Source: Craterostigma plantagineum (taxonomy: Eukaryota; Streptophyta; Magnoliopsida; Lamiales; Linderniaceae). From it: a DNA stretch of 64,000 nucleotides. Location of the stretch: the NCBI GenBank assembly GCA_027422505.1, contig JAPQWV010000018.1, positions 15,456,001 through 15,520,000 on the forward strand, written 5' to 3'. A program made the translations under genes and the position numbers. The first letter of the stretch is position 1, and each line of letters starts with the position of its first letter. A model generated the notes under the pieces. It made no database searches, was not told the DNA's origin, and saw only the letters and a list, made by a program, of their open reading frames with translations. Below are positions 9,194 to 21,086 of this stretch, one piece after another.

Positions 9194-10729
9194 TGATCGA
9201 CACGTGGTGTGTGAATGAAAAGTACGACAAGTAATAATTAAAACGAATACCTAATTACTATCACCGACGTGCGATAGGCAGTTGACCTATCAGTTGTAGT
9301 GCAGTAAAGTGAGTAAACGAGTATCGAACACCAGGAATAAATCAAGTACTAGTAGTGGCCTATCGACTCGATATTTAGCCTAAATAAAATACGCATGTTT
9401 TATGACTTAACCTAACAATTACCCCTAAATCAACCAGAGATTTAAAGAAGACGCTTAAAACTGGTACGAAGCTTTCAAATAATAGAGATGTGCTCGAGAT
9501 TCGAATCCCGTTAGGTACTGTCGGCTAAGACAATGAATTATCGCTCCTACGTGATTCTGATTAGATCGCAGTAATTTCCTACCCGCTCGTGAGTTTGCTG
9601 TCGCCCTAAACGCTCGCGGGGATCTAAAATTTGGTAATTACTAATTGCGAGGATCGAGTATTTGCTTTCGCCCTATACTCGAATCCTATCTTCTACGAGC
9701 GGTCTAAACGTTGTTTAGCTGTCGCCCTAAACGTTTTCCCACAGATCACTTTAACACATAGACATATTAAAGCAACGAAACAGATTTATAGAACGATAAA
9801 TACTCAAAACACAAAGTCACGATAATTATATGTCTTAACTACGAAAGATCCTAGCGTTCATCTAATCCCAAACACAAAAGGGATTTAGCTACGCATAATA
9901 GACGGGAAAACAACGAAAGAGATAAGAAATAAAGGCGAAGAACTCATAATCTTGATATACGGATGATCTGCGATGGTGGTGCGGGAGTATCTTCGTCTGC
10001 GTTCAATTTGGCGTGATTGCGTCGTTGCTCCTTTTCTTGCGCTCCGGGACGCGATTCTGTATTCTTTTGTGCTCTTTTTCGCCTCTTCAGTGATTAGGGT
10101 TGATCTCGGGTCAGTCGTCCTCTTTCTGGGTCGAATTTGGGCTTTTTATACTAATTCCCGTAACGGTCACGGCCTGGGACATGGGCCGTCACGGCCGTGA
10201 CCATCGTCGCCTCGCTTCTCGTCACTTTCTGCCATGTGTCACGGCCAAGTGCATAGGGTGTCACGACAGTGACCATCTTCGCTTCAACTCTCTATTCTCG
10301 CTGTCAAGTATCACGGCCAAGTGCATGGGAGGTCATGGCCGTGACCTTCTTCAGCCCAACTCTCTGCCGAACGTCACGGGCTGGTGCATTACTCGTCACG
10401 GCCGTGACGACCGGCAGTGAATCTTCTCGCCTTTCTGTCCGACATCACGGCCAGGTGCACTGGGTGTCACGGTCGTGACTATAAGCAGTGAAGTTTCTGG
10501 GGGATGTCACGGGCTCATGCACAACGTGTCACGGCCGTGACTAGTTGCAGTGTTCGTCTTCTTTGCTCCGTTTTTGCCCCGTTTTCGCTCATTTTTGCCC
10601 GAAACTCGTCCTAAGCTCTTCAATAATGAAATATGTGTAAATATGACGAATAAACACATAAAATGATTGTTAGAGCTCTATTATATCCCAATTAAACACT
10701 ACGATAAACGCATTGAAATACGTTTATCA
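9194..10729 (-). repeat. 3' LTR of Athila element
   Basis: It is the same sequence as 19548-21086 with scattered single-base differences. Its TATA-like TATAAAAAGCCC (minus strand) is near 10143-10151, and the palindrome array is upstream of it at 10160-10550. Confidence 0.9.
10160..10550 (-). repeat. Six-unit array of GTCACGGCCGTGAC palindromes in the 3' LTR U3
   Basis: About six units of roughly 65 bp each contain one half-site TCACGGCC or TCACGGGC, a spacer with GTGCA, then a full palindrome GTCACGGCCGTGAC or a one-base variant. In element orientation the array lies just upstream of the LTR TATA box, the position of retroelement enhancers. The same array is at 20517-20905 in the other LTR. 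Confidence 0.8.
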
Positions 10730-10750
10730 AACCTCCCCACACTTAAGCGT
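10730..10750 (-). other. Polypurine tract of Athila element
   Basis: The minus strand reads AAGTGTGGGGAGGTT directly before the LTR start TGATAAACG. This is a standard Athila purine tract. Confidence 0.75.
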
Positions 10751-12241
10751 TTGCTTGTCCTCAAGTAAATTAGAATTCAGAGAAGGCATCCAATCAGGAT
10801 AACGACATGATTGTTCGCAATTTATCATCAAAGCATAGAAAGCACGAAACAAAATCAAGCAAGCAATCATGGACATCGCACTAATGACCTGCACCTATCA
10901 ACCTGGGCTTCCCTAGCGCTGCAAATCGAGACCTATACCTCACAAGGATTCACTCAATTCACTCAAGTGTATAGGCTAGCATATGATGAGTCGCTCAATT
11001 CGTGCACTAGTCCAACCCCTACCACAAACTTGCAAGCTAATCGCATCTATACTATTCAAAGTGGCAAGTACAATTCTGAGGGTCTTTTCGGGGGGAAACG
11101 GATCGAATAATCATGAAGCGACAAGCGTATTTAATGAACACTTAATCGTAGAGCTAGGACACGTAAGCAAAAATTATCAAAGAACACAGCATTATCGAAC
11201 AGACAGTCACACGTCCCAACATAAGACTCAACGTTCTCGCTCTGAAATCCTAGACTTTTCTGCCCGACCCTCTCGACTCAGTTCCTTTTAATTTTCTGCC
11301 CTTTCACCTTAGCTACGCTCTACTTTTTGTGCACTGCCCTTATTCCCTAAAAACATCAAGGTTCGGCTTTTGTCGCAAAGAATACATCGTCACAGCGAAT
11401 GCCGTGTACCTAGGGATACTTATTACCGAAACCTATATCTTGCCAAAGGGTTATGGGCAGGCATATGCAAGGGATCAGGTCATTTCAGAAAACGGTCAAG
11501 TAAGGCACGAGTCATTTCATGAATAGCAGAGAAGAACATCAAATCATACACTGAAACAGTAACTCTCAAGTTCGACTTCTGCTCTATTCTAATCAACTCA
11601 GGTTCATATAATCTCTGGGGGCTTATTCAGGTCAGTGGCTTCTATAATTTACAAGGAAAGCAAAGAACTAGGCTCAGACTCAACGTGGCTAACTAAGGGA
11701 ATTAGTCATGGTAGGATACTGTGGCCATGGACTTAATTCCTAATGCCCTCATCATTTTTGCACTAACGCACCAAAACAGTTTCAACACGTATCAGGCAAG
11801 CAAGTTCTAGAGAAATATAAACTAGGCACGTCACAAAAAATGAGCATAAGCTCATCAGGCTCAAACCCTCACAACGTAAATGGGTTATGTGTACGAATCT
11901 CTCAATGCAGTGCTATATCTACTCAGGCAGACACGATTCAATCAGTCATGCATATTTTAATTGCTCACAATAATTCATAACAATGCAGACTAACTCGAGA
12001 TAAGCGCAAAAAATCGTGCCTGGGTTCAATAATTCATGCCTTTCCAACGAAATTTATAGCTCACGGACGCGTCATAAAAAGTTTAAAAATTTTCACTTAA
12101 GTTCTAAAACTAAATTCCCCCACCCACACTTAAGTCTGACGTTGTCCTCAACGTAAAAAGGATAAAAGGGACGGAAAAAGAGTTTTAAAAGAACGGGACT
12201 CCCCTGACGAGTAAATGACGTGGTCGTGAAGTAGGCGTGAC
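10751..12241 (-). other. Athila non-coding 3' region
   Basis: This stretch lies between the downstream ORF and the purine tract. I see no conserved frame; short open frames on the plus strand have no recognisable domain. Long untranslated 3' regions are normal in Athila. Confidence 0.5.
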
Positions 12242-13573
12242 TTAGCGGCGTGGCGACAGTTGCCTTGGGCGAAGGAAGGACATCGACTGCTGGGAGTACT
12301 TGAGTGCCGTGTCCATGGCTTGTAGGGCCTGGTTGTAGCGGTCTAGCTCTTCTTGGTACCGACGGTGGGCTTCCTCGTTCCGTCGCTCGTACTCTTCCTG
12401 TCGGCGCCGAGTCTCTTCACTGTACCGCCGGGCTTCTTCGTCCCGCTGCAGCGCGTCAGCGTTCATGCGCATCATATCGCGCAGCGCTTCGAGATCCGCC
12501 GTTGACGCGTACGGGGCGACGCCGGATGACTCGCCCTGATGGTAGCCGGAGGAATAGGAGGGCCCTACAGTCGTCGTGTCTGTCTCCACCGGGTAAGGGC
12601 CCTCGAGGTAAAGCTGGTCGGCGGGGACGGCTACGTGGTCCGTCTGGCCATGATACATCTCGTGCCAGACGTACACCTTGTTTGTGCAAGTCCAGGTGGG
12701 CGCCTTCACGAGCATCTTCATTTTCACGAGCATCTCCTCGTTCAAGGGGTGGCGCCCGCCGACTATCTCCATCTCGGGTGCGTTCGCTGGCCAAAGGCGT
12801 AGTCCTCGGATGACCTTGGTGATGAGTGCTCGTACGGCGATCTTGCCATGGCTTCTTGCTTCCGCCTGAACACTGAAGGCGTGGGCCACCGCCATTCCTA
12901 AATGAACCTGTTCGCCTCGCTGCAGCTTAGTTAGGTAAAAGAGGTCATGGAGGGTGATCGCTCCATGCGAGTCACCCCTCGGTGTGAGCGAGGTCGTGAG
13001 GAGGCGGTGGATGTAGCGCAGTCCTGGGCTCCTGAGAGCAGACGCCTTAGAAGTCTTCGGGCTGAATTCTGGCTCGCCTGGTCGAGCGATGTCAGCACAG
13101 CAACCCTGTCGACCTCCCGGTTGATCAAAGTAGGTAGCATGGGGTTAGTGCGGGAATGGCACTGGTACTCCAAGTGCACGGCATAGGTTGTCGACCCTCA
13201 CTATGTGCTCCTCGTTGAATGCTCGGAATGTGATTTTGTCGTCGCCGTATTCATCGTAGGAGATCGTGGACAAAAATTCCAGGGTGAGTTCCTTGTACGC
13301 CGGTTCGTCGATGTTGAAGAATGTGGCCCATCCGCTCAGTGAGAGGTACTCGGCGACTTGCTGGTCGATGTTATGCTTTGCCAGCGTATCGGGGTCGATT
13401 TGGTCCATGGGGATGAACTCCATGGCCTTCAGCTTATTGTAGCGGGCCGTCTGAGTGTCCCCGGTGAACTGACCCATGGCTTCGAGTAATGTAGGCGGCG
13501 GTCCGCGTCGCCTTTGGCGAACGGGTGAACGCGAGGCGGGGTCACGCTGAGCTGAGGAGCAGCTTCTACCCAT
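12242..13573 (-). pseudogene. Athila downstream ORF (ATHILA ORF-1-like), broken
   Basis: Two frames carry it. The N-terminal part (13573-13145) starts MGRSCSS and includes an acidic-aromatic block with LSLSGWATFFNIDEPAY followed by KELTLEFLSTI, the signature I associate with the Athila ORF-1 family. The C-terminal part (12895-12242) has a conserved VWHEMYHG region and a Glu/Arg-rich coiled coil of repeated RRYQEE-type heptads. A frame break lies near 12900-13145. It sits after integrase, the position where some Athila elements carry an envelope-like gene, but I see no clear signal peptide or membrane span, so I do not call it an envelope protein. Confidence 0.6.
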
Positions 13574-13829
13574 AGTACCTGTAAGAAAAGTGTGAGCTCA
13601 AATAAGTAACAAGTAAATGCAAGCAGTTTGAGTCGACCAAAATAGCGACAAAAGACACATAATATTCAAGAACACATGGGGAACTCAATGTGGCATTTTG
13701 TCGAACATGTAACGTGCAACCGAAATCACCCAATCTAAATCCAAAATTGAACAAGCAAATGTACCCACATAAGTCATAATAGAACTCAAGGCTCGCCAAC
13801 ATCATCAACGTAACAGATGTTACCAACAA

Positions 13830-14380
13830 ATTTCAAAATCCCCAATATGTGAAATTAGGGTTCCTCATAGCAAAGTCGAAATTAATGAAGGAAATCAATA
13901 AATTAAGCATACCCAACTTGCTATTAGCATGTATATCATCATAAACGAGTAAAGGAAACACCAAATTAGACCCAATTTCGAAAATCCCAATTTGAAAATT
14001 AGGGTTCGTCATAAATTCGAAAATTTACAGTTCAAAGTAACGAATTAAGCATGCCCATAGTAGCTATATCATGTAATAAACAACTAAAAGCATGTTCATA
14101 TCCAAAGATTAACAATTTTTGACGAGATTCCCAAATTTAAAACGGAATAGGAAAAAAAATTTCATACCTTGGAGTTTTAGACTAGGCTAAAGAGGAATCG
14201 TGAGGTTGGCGTGGTGGTTCGCCGGATTTGGGGGGTTGGCGGCGGGTGAAGGTGGTTTTCGGTGGTGATGGTGAAGGGAGAAGAGGAAATCGCGAGAGAG
14301 AGGGAAAGAGGAAAGAGGGAGAGAGAGAAAAGAGAAAGAAGGAAAAAATTTGGATTTTTAACCTAAAATCGACTAGGTCA
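13830..14380 (-). other. Athila internal spacer, no gene
   Basis: The stretch is AT-rich with a purine-rich patch at 14275-14340 (GAGAGAGAGGGAAAGAGG-type). No conserved frame is visible. Confidence 0.4.
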
Positions 14381-14700
14381 CGGCCGTGACCTATGGAGTC
14401 GATGGCCGTGACAAGAGGCAGCGTGGCCTCTGCCCAACGTCACGGCCGTGACGCTTACGTTGCAGGCCGTGACAAAGTCGAGAATTTTTTTTAATACTTA
14501 ATAATAATAATAATATTTATTTTTGTTTAACCCGTAAGTGTCACGGCCGTGACGCTTAAGCGTCTAGCCGTGACATATGGCAGAGAGTTCCACTGATGTT
14601 GGTCACGGTCGTGACTGCTTAAGCCGTTGGCCGTGACAATGGGCAGTGCGCCACCAATTCTCAGTCACGCCGTGACAGCTTAAGCCGTAGGCCGTGACAC
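14380..14700 (-). repeat. Second GTCACGGCCGTGAC palindrome array, internal
   Basis: At least five full or one-base-variant palindromes and matching GGCCGTGACA half-sites occur between integrase and the downstream ORF. The same word array forms the LTR U3 array, so one sequence motif has been placed at two functional positions in one element. Confidence 0.7.
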
Positions 14701-14783
14701 TTTTTTTTTAGACTAGAACATAAACGAAAATACCTGCCTCCCAAGGAGCGCTTACTTTACCAGCCGGACGTCTTTTTATCTGC

Positions 14784-15986
14784 TCAGGGAGACTGCAAGT
14801 CCAGGTAGAGCACTTCCTTTTCGCTCGCGTCTTCCTCACCTGCGTGATAGTGCTTCAACCTGTGGCCGTTCACCTTGAAGGTACCCTGCTGCATACCTGA
14901 AATTTCAACAGTACTATAAGGAAAAACACGGGTAACAGTGAACGGTCCCGACCAACGTGATCTAAGTTTTTCGGAAAAAAGTCTAAGTCGAGAGTTAAAA
15001 AGAAGGACTTGGTCCCCTTCCTGAAACTCTCGTCTTTGCCTAATTTTCCTATCATGGTACGCTTTTGAACGTTCTTTATACATGCGAGCGTTATCATAAG
15101 CGGCTAGTCGCCACTCGTCTAACTCATTGATGTTGAGTTGCCACTTTCCGCTGGCATCTCCTAAATCAAGATTTAATGATTTGATCGCCCAATAGGCCTT
15201 ATGCTCGATTTCTACGGAGAGGTGGCATGCCTTCCCATAGACTAATCTGTATGGTGTAGTACCTATAGGCGTCTTATATGCAGTCCTATATGCCCAAAGT
15301 GCATCGTTCAACTAATTTGCCCACTCCCTACGGTTCCCTTCTATGGCCTTTTCTAAGATGCGTTTCAGCTCACGGTTCACTACCTCGACCTGACCGCTAG
15401 CTTGGGGGTGGTATGGGGTGGATAGGTTGTGTCTAACACCGTAACGTTCTAACATGCGTGCAAACTGGGTGTTACAGAAGTGTGTACCCCTATCACTAAT
15501 AATGCACCTAGGCGCCCCAAACCGTGAAAACAATGCTCGAAGAAATCTAACGACTACCCTAGCGTCGTTCGTGGGTAAGGCTTGCGCCTCGGCCCACTTA
15601 GACACATAATCGACAGCAACTAGGATGTACTTATTATTGTACGAGCTAGGGAACGGACCCATAAAATCTATACCCCACACATCGAATATCTCACATACCA
15701 AAATGAAATTCTAGGGCATTTCGTCGCGCTTAGAGAGATTAACTGCGCGCTGACACTGATCACAAGTGTCAACGTACCTTTGGGCGTCTTTGAACATCGT
15801 GGGCCAATAGAATCCGCTTTCCAACACCTTCTGAGCGGTTCTGTTGGCTGCGTAGTGCCCTCCGGTCGGTCCGTTGTGGCAATGCCTAAGGATCTGCATC
15901 GTTTCTGGAGCAGCAATGCATCGTCGTATCACCTGGTCTGCACATCGCCTGAAAAGATACGGGTCTTCCCAAAAGTAGTACCTCAA
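14784..15986 (-). pseudogene. Athila integrase with GPY/F-type C-terminal region
   Basis: The frame from 15986 shows an HHCC zinc-binding domain (H..CH..H in RHCHNGPTGGHY, then CDQC). The catalytic core has Asp in WGIDFMGPF, Asp in SDRGTHF and Glu in QVEVVNREL, so all three DDE residues are present. The C-terminal part carries [17 protein letters not shown], the GPY/F-like module common in Ty3 integrases. In-frame stops interrupt it near 15711 and 15312. The active-site residues are intact, but the broken frame makes enzyme production unlikely. Confidence 0.85.
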
Positions 15987-16059
15987 ATCAGAAAAGAATT
16001 TCTTCTTTTGCTGACTGGTGTACTCCTTTGGTAGGACCCTCGCAACAAGATAGTTAGCG

Positions 16060-17654
16060 TAATCTGCGAACTAGGGAGTGTCGTCACTTACCACCTGTAT
16101 CGAGTAAAGATGTTCGTCTGGGAACCGGTCATGTATCGCCCTTTCGTCCTTATGGTATATCTCGGACTCCTCTAGTCGAGAGAGGTGATCCGCCGTAAGT
16201 TCTCTACACACTTTTTGTCCCGGATCTCTATATCGAATTCTTGAAGCAGCAGGATCTATCTGATCAGTCGAGGCTTCGCATCTGGCTTTGCTAACAGATA
16301 CATAAGAGCAGAGTGGTCAGTAAAAACAATAACCTTGGATAGGATGAGATATGACCTGAACTTGTCGAAAGCGAACACGACGGCCAACAGCTCATTTTCA
16401 GTGGTCGTGTAATTGGCCTGGGCTGCGTCTAGCTTCTTACTCGCGTAGTAGATTGGCCTGAAATGGTTGTCCTTACGCTACCCTAGCACTGCCCCAACTG
16501 CATAGTCACTAGCATCGCACATTAGTTCAAAGGGAAGCCCCCAGTCGGGGGCGACCATAATAGGTGCTGCGATAAGTCGCTCCTTAGGTAAATTGAAGGC
16601 ATGCAGGCACTCGTCATTAAAATCAAATGGGGCATCTTTTTCTAGCAACCTAGACAATAAACCTACGATAAAACCCAGCATGTCCTAGAAAGCTTCTAAT
16701 CGACTTCACGTTCGAGGGGACAGGCAATTTTTCTATCGTTTCCAACTTAGCTCGATCCACTCCGATTCATTTAGAGGAGATCTTGTGACCGAGAACTATA
16801 CCCTCTCGAACCATGAAGTGGCACTTTTCCCAATTAAGTGCCAAGTTCGTTTCCTCGCATCGTGCGAGTACAAGCTTCAAATGGCATGTATCAAATGACG
16901 ACCCAAAAATAGAAAAATCGTCCATAAATACCTCCATTACCTCACCTACCAGTTCGTCGAATATGGCCATCATGCATCGCTGGAAGGTGGCTGGGGCATT
17001 GCAGAGACCGAATGGCATCCTTCGGTACGCGAACGTCCCGAATGGGCACATGAATGTGGTCTTCTCCTGGTCCTCGGGTCTATGGGGATCTGTAGATAAC
17101 CTGACAAACCATCAAGAAAACAGTAAAACGAGTGACCGGCTAACTTTTCTAACATCTGATCAATAAACGGTAAAGGAAAGTGATCCTTTCTCGTCGCATC
17201 ATTCAACTTCCTGTAGTCGATGCAGATGCGCCATCCAGTCACCGTCCTCATCGGAATTAGCTCATTTCTGTCGTTAGTGACGACCGTCATGCCTCCCTTC
17301 TTTGGGACCACTTGGACCGAGCTGACCCATGCGCTGTCTGAAATGGGATAGATCATCCCCGCGTCTAGCAGTATGATCACCTCCTTCTTCACCACGTCCT
17401 TCATATTGGGGTTGAGGCGCCTTTGACGTTGAGTGACCGGCTTGAAATTGTCCTCCATGAGGATCTTGTGCGTACAGTAGCTCGGGTTGATACCCCTTAC
17501 GTCGGATATCTTCCACGCCAAAGCCTTCTTGTGCGCCTTCAACACGTCTAAGAGCTGGCCTCTGTCCGTCGTCGAGGCTCGACGAGATAATGACTGGCAA
17601 CGCTCCATTGCTGCCTAGGAACGCGTACTCGAGGTGGTCCGGCAGCGGCTTCAA
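16060..17654 (-). pseudogene. Athila reverse transcriptase and RNase H
   Basis: From about 17650 the frames show the RT N-terminal region (KMKDVVKKE-type), then KGGMTVV, WRICIDYRKLN and FPLPFIDQ, with the substrate-binding YCFLDG block. After a frameshift near 17090 it continues with RMPFGLCNAPATFQ and the polymerase motif VFMDDFS, then VLGHKIS. RNase H begins near 16680 (APDWGLPFELMCDASDYAVG) and continues to about 16060 in other frames through TDHSAL and ADHLSRLEE. At least three frameshifts or stops are present, so it is non-functional. Confidence 0.85.
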
Positions 17655-17837
17655 TTCTAGGACCGGTGGCTCCTCGACTGAGCTCTTTTCCTTGTCCTAT
17701 TCGCTGTTCTCGTCGATGTATGATAGGCTCGTCGACCTCCTCTCCACACTCATCGATCGCCATAGGAGTGTGCATGTCCTGCTCGCCGACCCATGACAGA
17801 CCTTGTACGGAAAGAAGGAAGTCGTGGTCAAATACGT

Positions 17838-18120
17838 CTAAAAAATAGCATTTATCATCTTGCTCGCCACTCTTTTCATCGAGTCGGCCATGTTAAATGT
17901 CACTTTTTCTCCGTCTACTATCAAGGTTAATGTCCCATTTCTAACATCTATCATGATCTCTCCCGTCGGTAAGAACGGTCTACCTAAAATCAAGGGGACA
18001 TTTTCATCTTCCTCCATGCCTAGAATAACAAAATCAGCAGGGATCACAAATTTATCGACCTTGACTAGGACATCCTCGATAAACCTCGAGGGTACTTTAA
18101 TGACCTATCAGCTAATTGGA
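17838..18120 (-). pseudogene. Athila aspartic protease, catalytic end missing
   Basis: The C-terminal half is clear: VKVDKFVIPADF, MEEDENVP then LILGRPFL, the flap-to-end portion of retroviral-type proteases. The N-terminal part with the catalytic D-[LST]-G-A motif is absent: the sequence jumps from the end of gag at about 18129 to the middle of the protease at about 18110. The second Athila element in this window (49852-50328) keeps that motif, so the loss here is a deletion. Confidence 0.75.
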
Positions 18121-18128
18121 GGCTCATC

Positions 18129-19319
18129 CTAGTGGGTTGAGGGTTCACCTTGGTAATTGCCCATATAGTCTACATGCTCCAGCGATTGCCCAAGTTGGCA
18201 TTCCGATGTCTCCTGGGCTGTGCCACAGATCCCGCACAATGGCACGTATGGGCTGTGCTGCGTCAGCGCGGTGGTCGCCACGGCGTTTACGGACTGAGTC
18301 TGCCCAGACTTCGGGAGTAGTGCGCCGATGACTGTCTGCAAATGAGAATTCGTCGCAGCGATCTGTTGCTGAAGTGCCTCGAATTTAGCATTTGTGACCG
18401 TCTCCTCGCTCACTCCAAATATGCCTGTTGTCTTCATCCTGGTATTGCCCCTCATGAAACTGTTCCTCGAGTAGTCCTCAATCAAGTTCCAGGCGTCGGT
18501 CGCATTTAGCTTCACGAGCCCTCCTCCTGCGGCTCCGTCTAACATATGAACAGTGTGGTCATTGAGCCCCTCGGAATCGGTTGATCTGGGCTGCCTTCGA
18601 CATCCCGTGCTGTGGGCACCTCTTCAGTAGCGCCTTATATCACTCCCAAACCTCGTAGAGGTTCTCTGAATCCTTCTGATGAAACAGGAGATCTCCGTTT
18701 TTAGTCTGAGCACCTTCGACAGTGGGAAGTAGTGGTTGATGAAGGCGGCTCGCATCTCCTCCCAGGTAGTGATCGACCTGGGCAGCAACATATCTAACCA
18801 GTCCTTCGCCCTGAACTTGAGCGAGAACGGGAATAGCATCAGCTTGATCGCATCGCCCGAGACCCCGTTGATTTTGATGGTGTCGGTTACCATCAGAAAC
18901 GCCTTCATATGGGAGTAAGGGTCGTCGTCGGGGTTACCCTCAAACTGGGCCGTCTAGAATATCATCTGAAGCCAATAGTGCTTCAGCTCAAAGTTGTTGT
19001 TCTCGATCAGCGGGATGACAATCACCGACTCCGTACCGCCTAGCGCGACATTCTTGAGGAGGTCCTGAAGTGATGGCTCCTCCTCGTGGACGAGCACTCT
19101 ATGGTCTGCCATGTCTACTTCTGTGTAGGGACTATCTACGGCTGCCTCTACACGTGAGTGTTGGGTCAATTCCTGCGAACTATCCTTTGAATAGCTAACT
19201 AAATGGTCTTGAGAGATAGTGGAAGCTCCTCCGGTGTCGTACTTGAGTCTCCTTCGTAATTTTCGCTCGAAATCTGGGTCTGCGTCAATGATGGGACCCG
19301 ATGGATGGCTTCGGGTCAT
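18129..19319 (-). pseudogene. Athila gag
   Basis: It starts at the ATG at 19319, about 200 bases after the primer-binding site. The N-terminal piece (19319-18954) ends with NNFELKHYWL. The capsid core is in 18908-18624: MKAFLMVTDTIKINGVSGD, LMLFPFSLKFRAKDWLD, then TTWEEMRAAFINHYFP, all typical of Athila gag. A third piece (18545-18129) has ATDAWNLIEDY and ends with a Cys-containing region. Stops at 18951 and 18620 and a frame change break the gene. Confidence 0.8.
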
Positions 19320-19523
19320 TCACCGCTGAATCGTACCTTCAATGAGTGAAAACAAAAATTAGCAAAGGAGTAAACAAATACGTCGAAAAGAATACGAGAC
19401 TAACAATCACGTAGGAAAACAAATAACGAAATTAACACTAATGACGCAAATAGTAACGACAAGGAAAACGTCAAATAAAAGTGGCTAAACTACCGAACTA
19501 CGGTGTTCCTAATATCAATTTAT

Positions 19524-19545
19524 TCCCCGGCAACGGCGCCAAAAA
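19524..19545 (-). other. Athila primer-binding site (tRNA-Asp type)
   Basis: The minus strand has TGGCGCCGTTGCCGGGGAA directly after the 5' LTR. It is complementary to the 3' end of plant tRNA-Asp, the usual primer of Athila elements. Confidence 0.85.
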
Positions 19546-20498
19546 CTTGATCGACACGTGGTGTGTGAATGAAAAGTGCAACAAGTAATAATTAAAACGA
19601 ATACCTAATTACTATCACCGACGTGCGATAGGCAGTGGACCTATCGGTTGTAGTGCAGTAAAGTGAGTAAACGAGTATCGAACACCAAGAATAAATCAAG
19701 TACTAGTAGTGGCCTATCGACTCGATATTTAGCCTAAATAAAATGCGCAGATTGTTTTATGACTTAACCTAACAATTACCCCTAAATCAACCAGAGATTC
19801 AAAGAACACGCTTAAAACTGGTACGAAGCTTTCAAATAATAGAGATGTGCTCGAGATTCGAATCCCGCTAGGTACTATCGGCTAAGACAATGAATTATCG
19901 CTCCTACGTGATTCTGACTAGATCGCAGTAATTTCCTACGCGCTCGCGAGTTTGCTGTCGCCCTAAACGCTCGCGGGGATCTAAAATTCAGTAATTACTA
20001 ATTGCGAGGATCGAGTATTTGCTTTCGCCCTATACTCGAATCCTATCTTCTACGAACGGTCTAAACGTTGTTTAGCTGTCGCCCTAAACGTTTTCCCACA
20101 CGATCACTTTAACACATAGACATATTAAAGCAAAGAAACAGATTCATAGAACGATAAATAGTCAAAACAAAAAGTCACGATAATTATATGTCTTAACTAC
20201 GAAAGGTCCTAGCGTTCATCTAATCCCAAACACAAAAGGGATTTAGCTACGCATAATAGACTGGAAAACAACGAAAGAGATAAGAAACAAAGGCGAACAA
20301 CTCATAATCTTGATATACGGATGATCTGCGATGGTGGTGCGGGAGTATCTTCGTCAGCGTTCAATTTGGCGTGACTGCGTCGTTGCTCCTTCTCTTGCGC
20401 TCCGGGACGCGATTCTGTGTTCTTTTGTATTCTTTTTCGCTTCTTCAGTGATTAGGGTTGATCTCTGGTCAGTCATCCTCTTTCTGGGTCGAATTTGG

Positions 20499-20508
20499 GC
20501 TTTTATAC
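20499..20508 (-). promoter_or_regulatory. Athila LTR TATA box
   Basis: The minus strand reads TAGTATAAAAGCCC. The palindrome array begins about 10 bp upstream, so array and TATA together look like a compact promoter. Confidence 0.6.
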
Positions 20509-20516
20509 TAATTCCC

Positions 20517-20905
20517 GTAACGGTCACGGCCTGGGACATGGGCCGTCACGGTCGTGACCATCGTCGCCTCGCGTCTCGTCTCTTTCTGCCATGTGTCACG
20601 GCCAAGTGCATAGGGTGTCACAGCCGTGACCATCTTCGCTTCAACTCTCTATTCTCGCTGTCAAGTGTCACGGCCAAGTGCATGGGAGGTCACGGCCGTG
20701 ACCTTCTTCAGCCCAACTCTCTGCCGAACGTCACGGGCTGGTGCATTACTCGTCACGGGCGTGACGACTGGCAGTGAATATTCTCGCCTTTCTGTCCGAC
20801 GTCACGCCCAGGTGCACTGGGTGTCACGGCCGTGACTATAAGCAGTGAAGTTTTTGGGGGATGTCACGGGCTCGTGCACAAGGTGTCACGGCCGTGACTA
20901 GTTGC
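20517..20905 (-). promoter_or_regulatory. GTCACGGCCGTGAC palindrome array in the 5' LTR U3
   Basis: This is the same six-unit array as in the 3' LTR. Because this copy precedes the element's genes it is the one that would drive transcription. The core CACGGCCGTG is a perfect dyad suited to a dimeric DNA-binding protein, although the binding protein is not known to me. Confidence 0.6.
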
Positions 20906-21086
20906 AGTGTTCGTCTTCTTTGCTCCGTTTTTGCCCCGTTTTCGCTCCTTTTCGCCCGAAACTCGTCCTAAGCTCTTCAATAATGAAATAAGTGTAAATA
21001 TGATGAATAAACACATAAAATGATTGTTAGAGCTCTATTATATCCCAATTAAACACTACGATAAACGCATTGAAATACGTTTATCA

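Larger units (their letters stand above)
9194..21086 (-). mobile_element. Complete but decayed Athila-type Ty3 LTR retrotransposon
   Basis: LTRs at 9194-10729 and 19548-21086 are near-identical and begin and end TGATAAACG...CGATCA on the minus strand. A perfect 5-bp target duplication ACCAA lies at 9189-9193 and 21087-21091. The primer-binding site (19524-19545) complements tRNA-Asp, and the purine tract GTGTGGGGAGGTT precedes the 3' LTR. Order on the minus strand is gag, protease, RT, RNase H, integrase, a long non-coding stretch, then an Athila downstream ORF. Every gene is interrupted by stops or frameshifts. It is inserted in the TTATACCAA array of the surrounding foldback element. Confidence 0.9.
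19548..21086 (-). repeat. 5' LTR of Athila element
   Basis: It runs from TGATAAACG at 21086 to CGATCA at 19548 (minus strand). It contains the palindrome array (20517-20905) upstream of a TATA box, and a conserved region with GGGATTCGAATCTCG near 19860. Confidence 0.9.

Noticed and set aside
9490..9520. B-box-like GATTCGAATCCCG in the Athila LTR
   Set aside because: The word is in both LTR copies as part of the LTR and has no tRNA structure around it.
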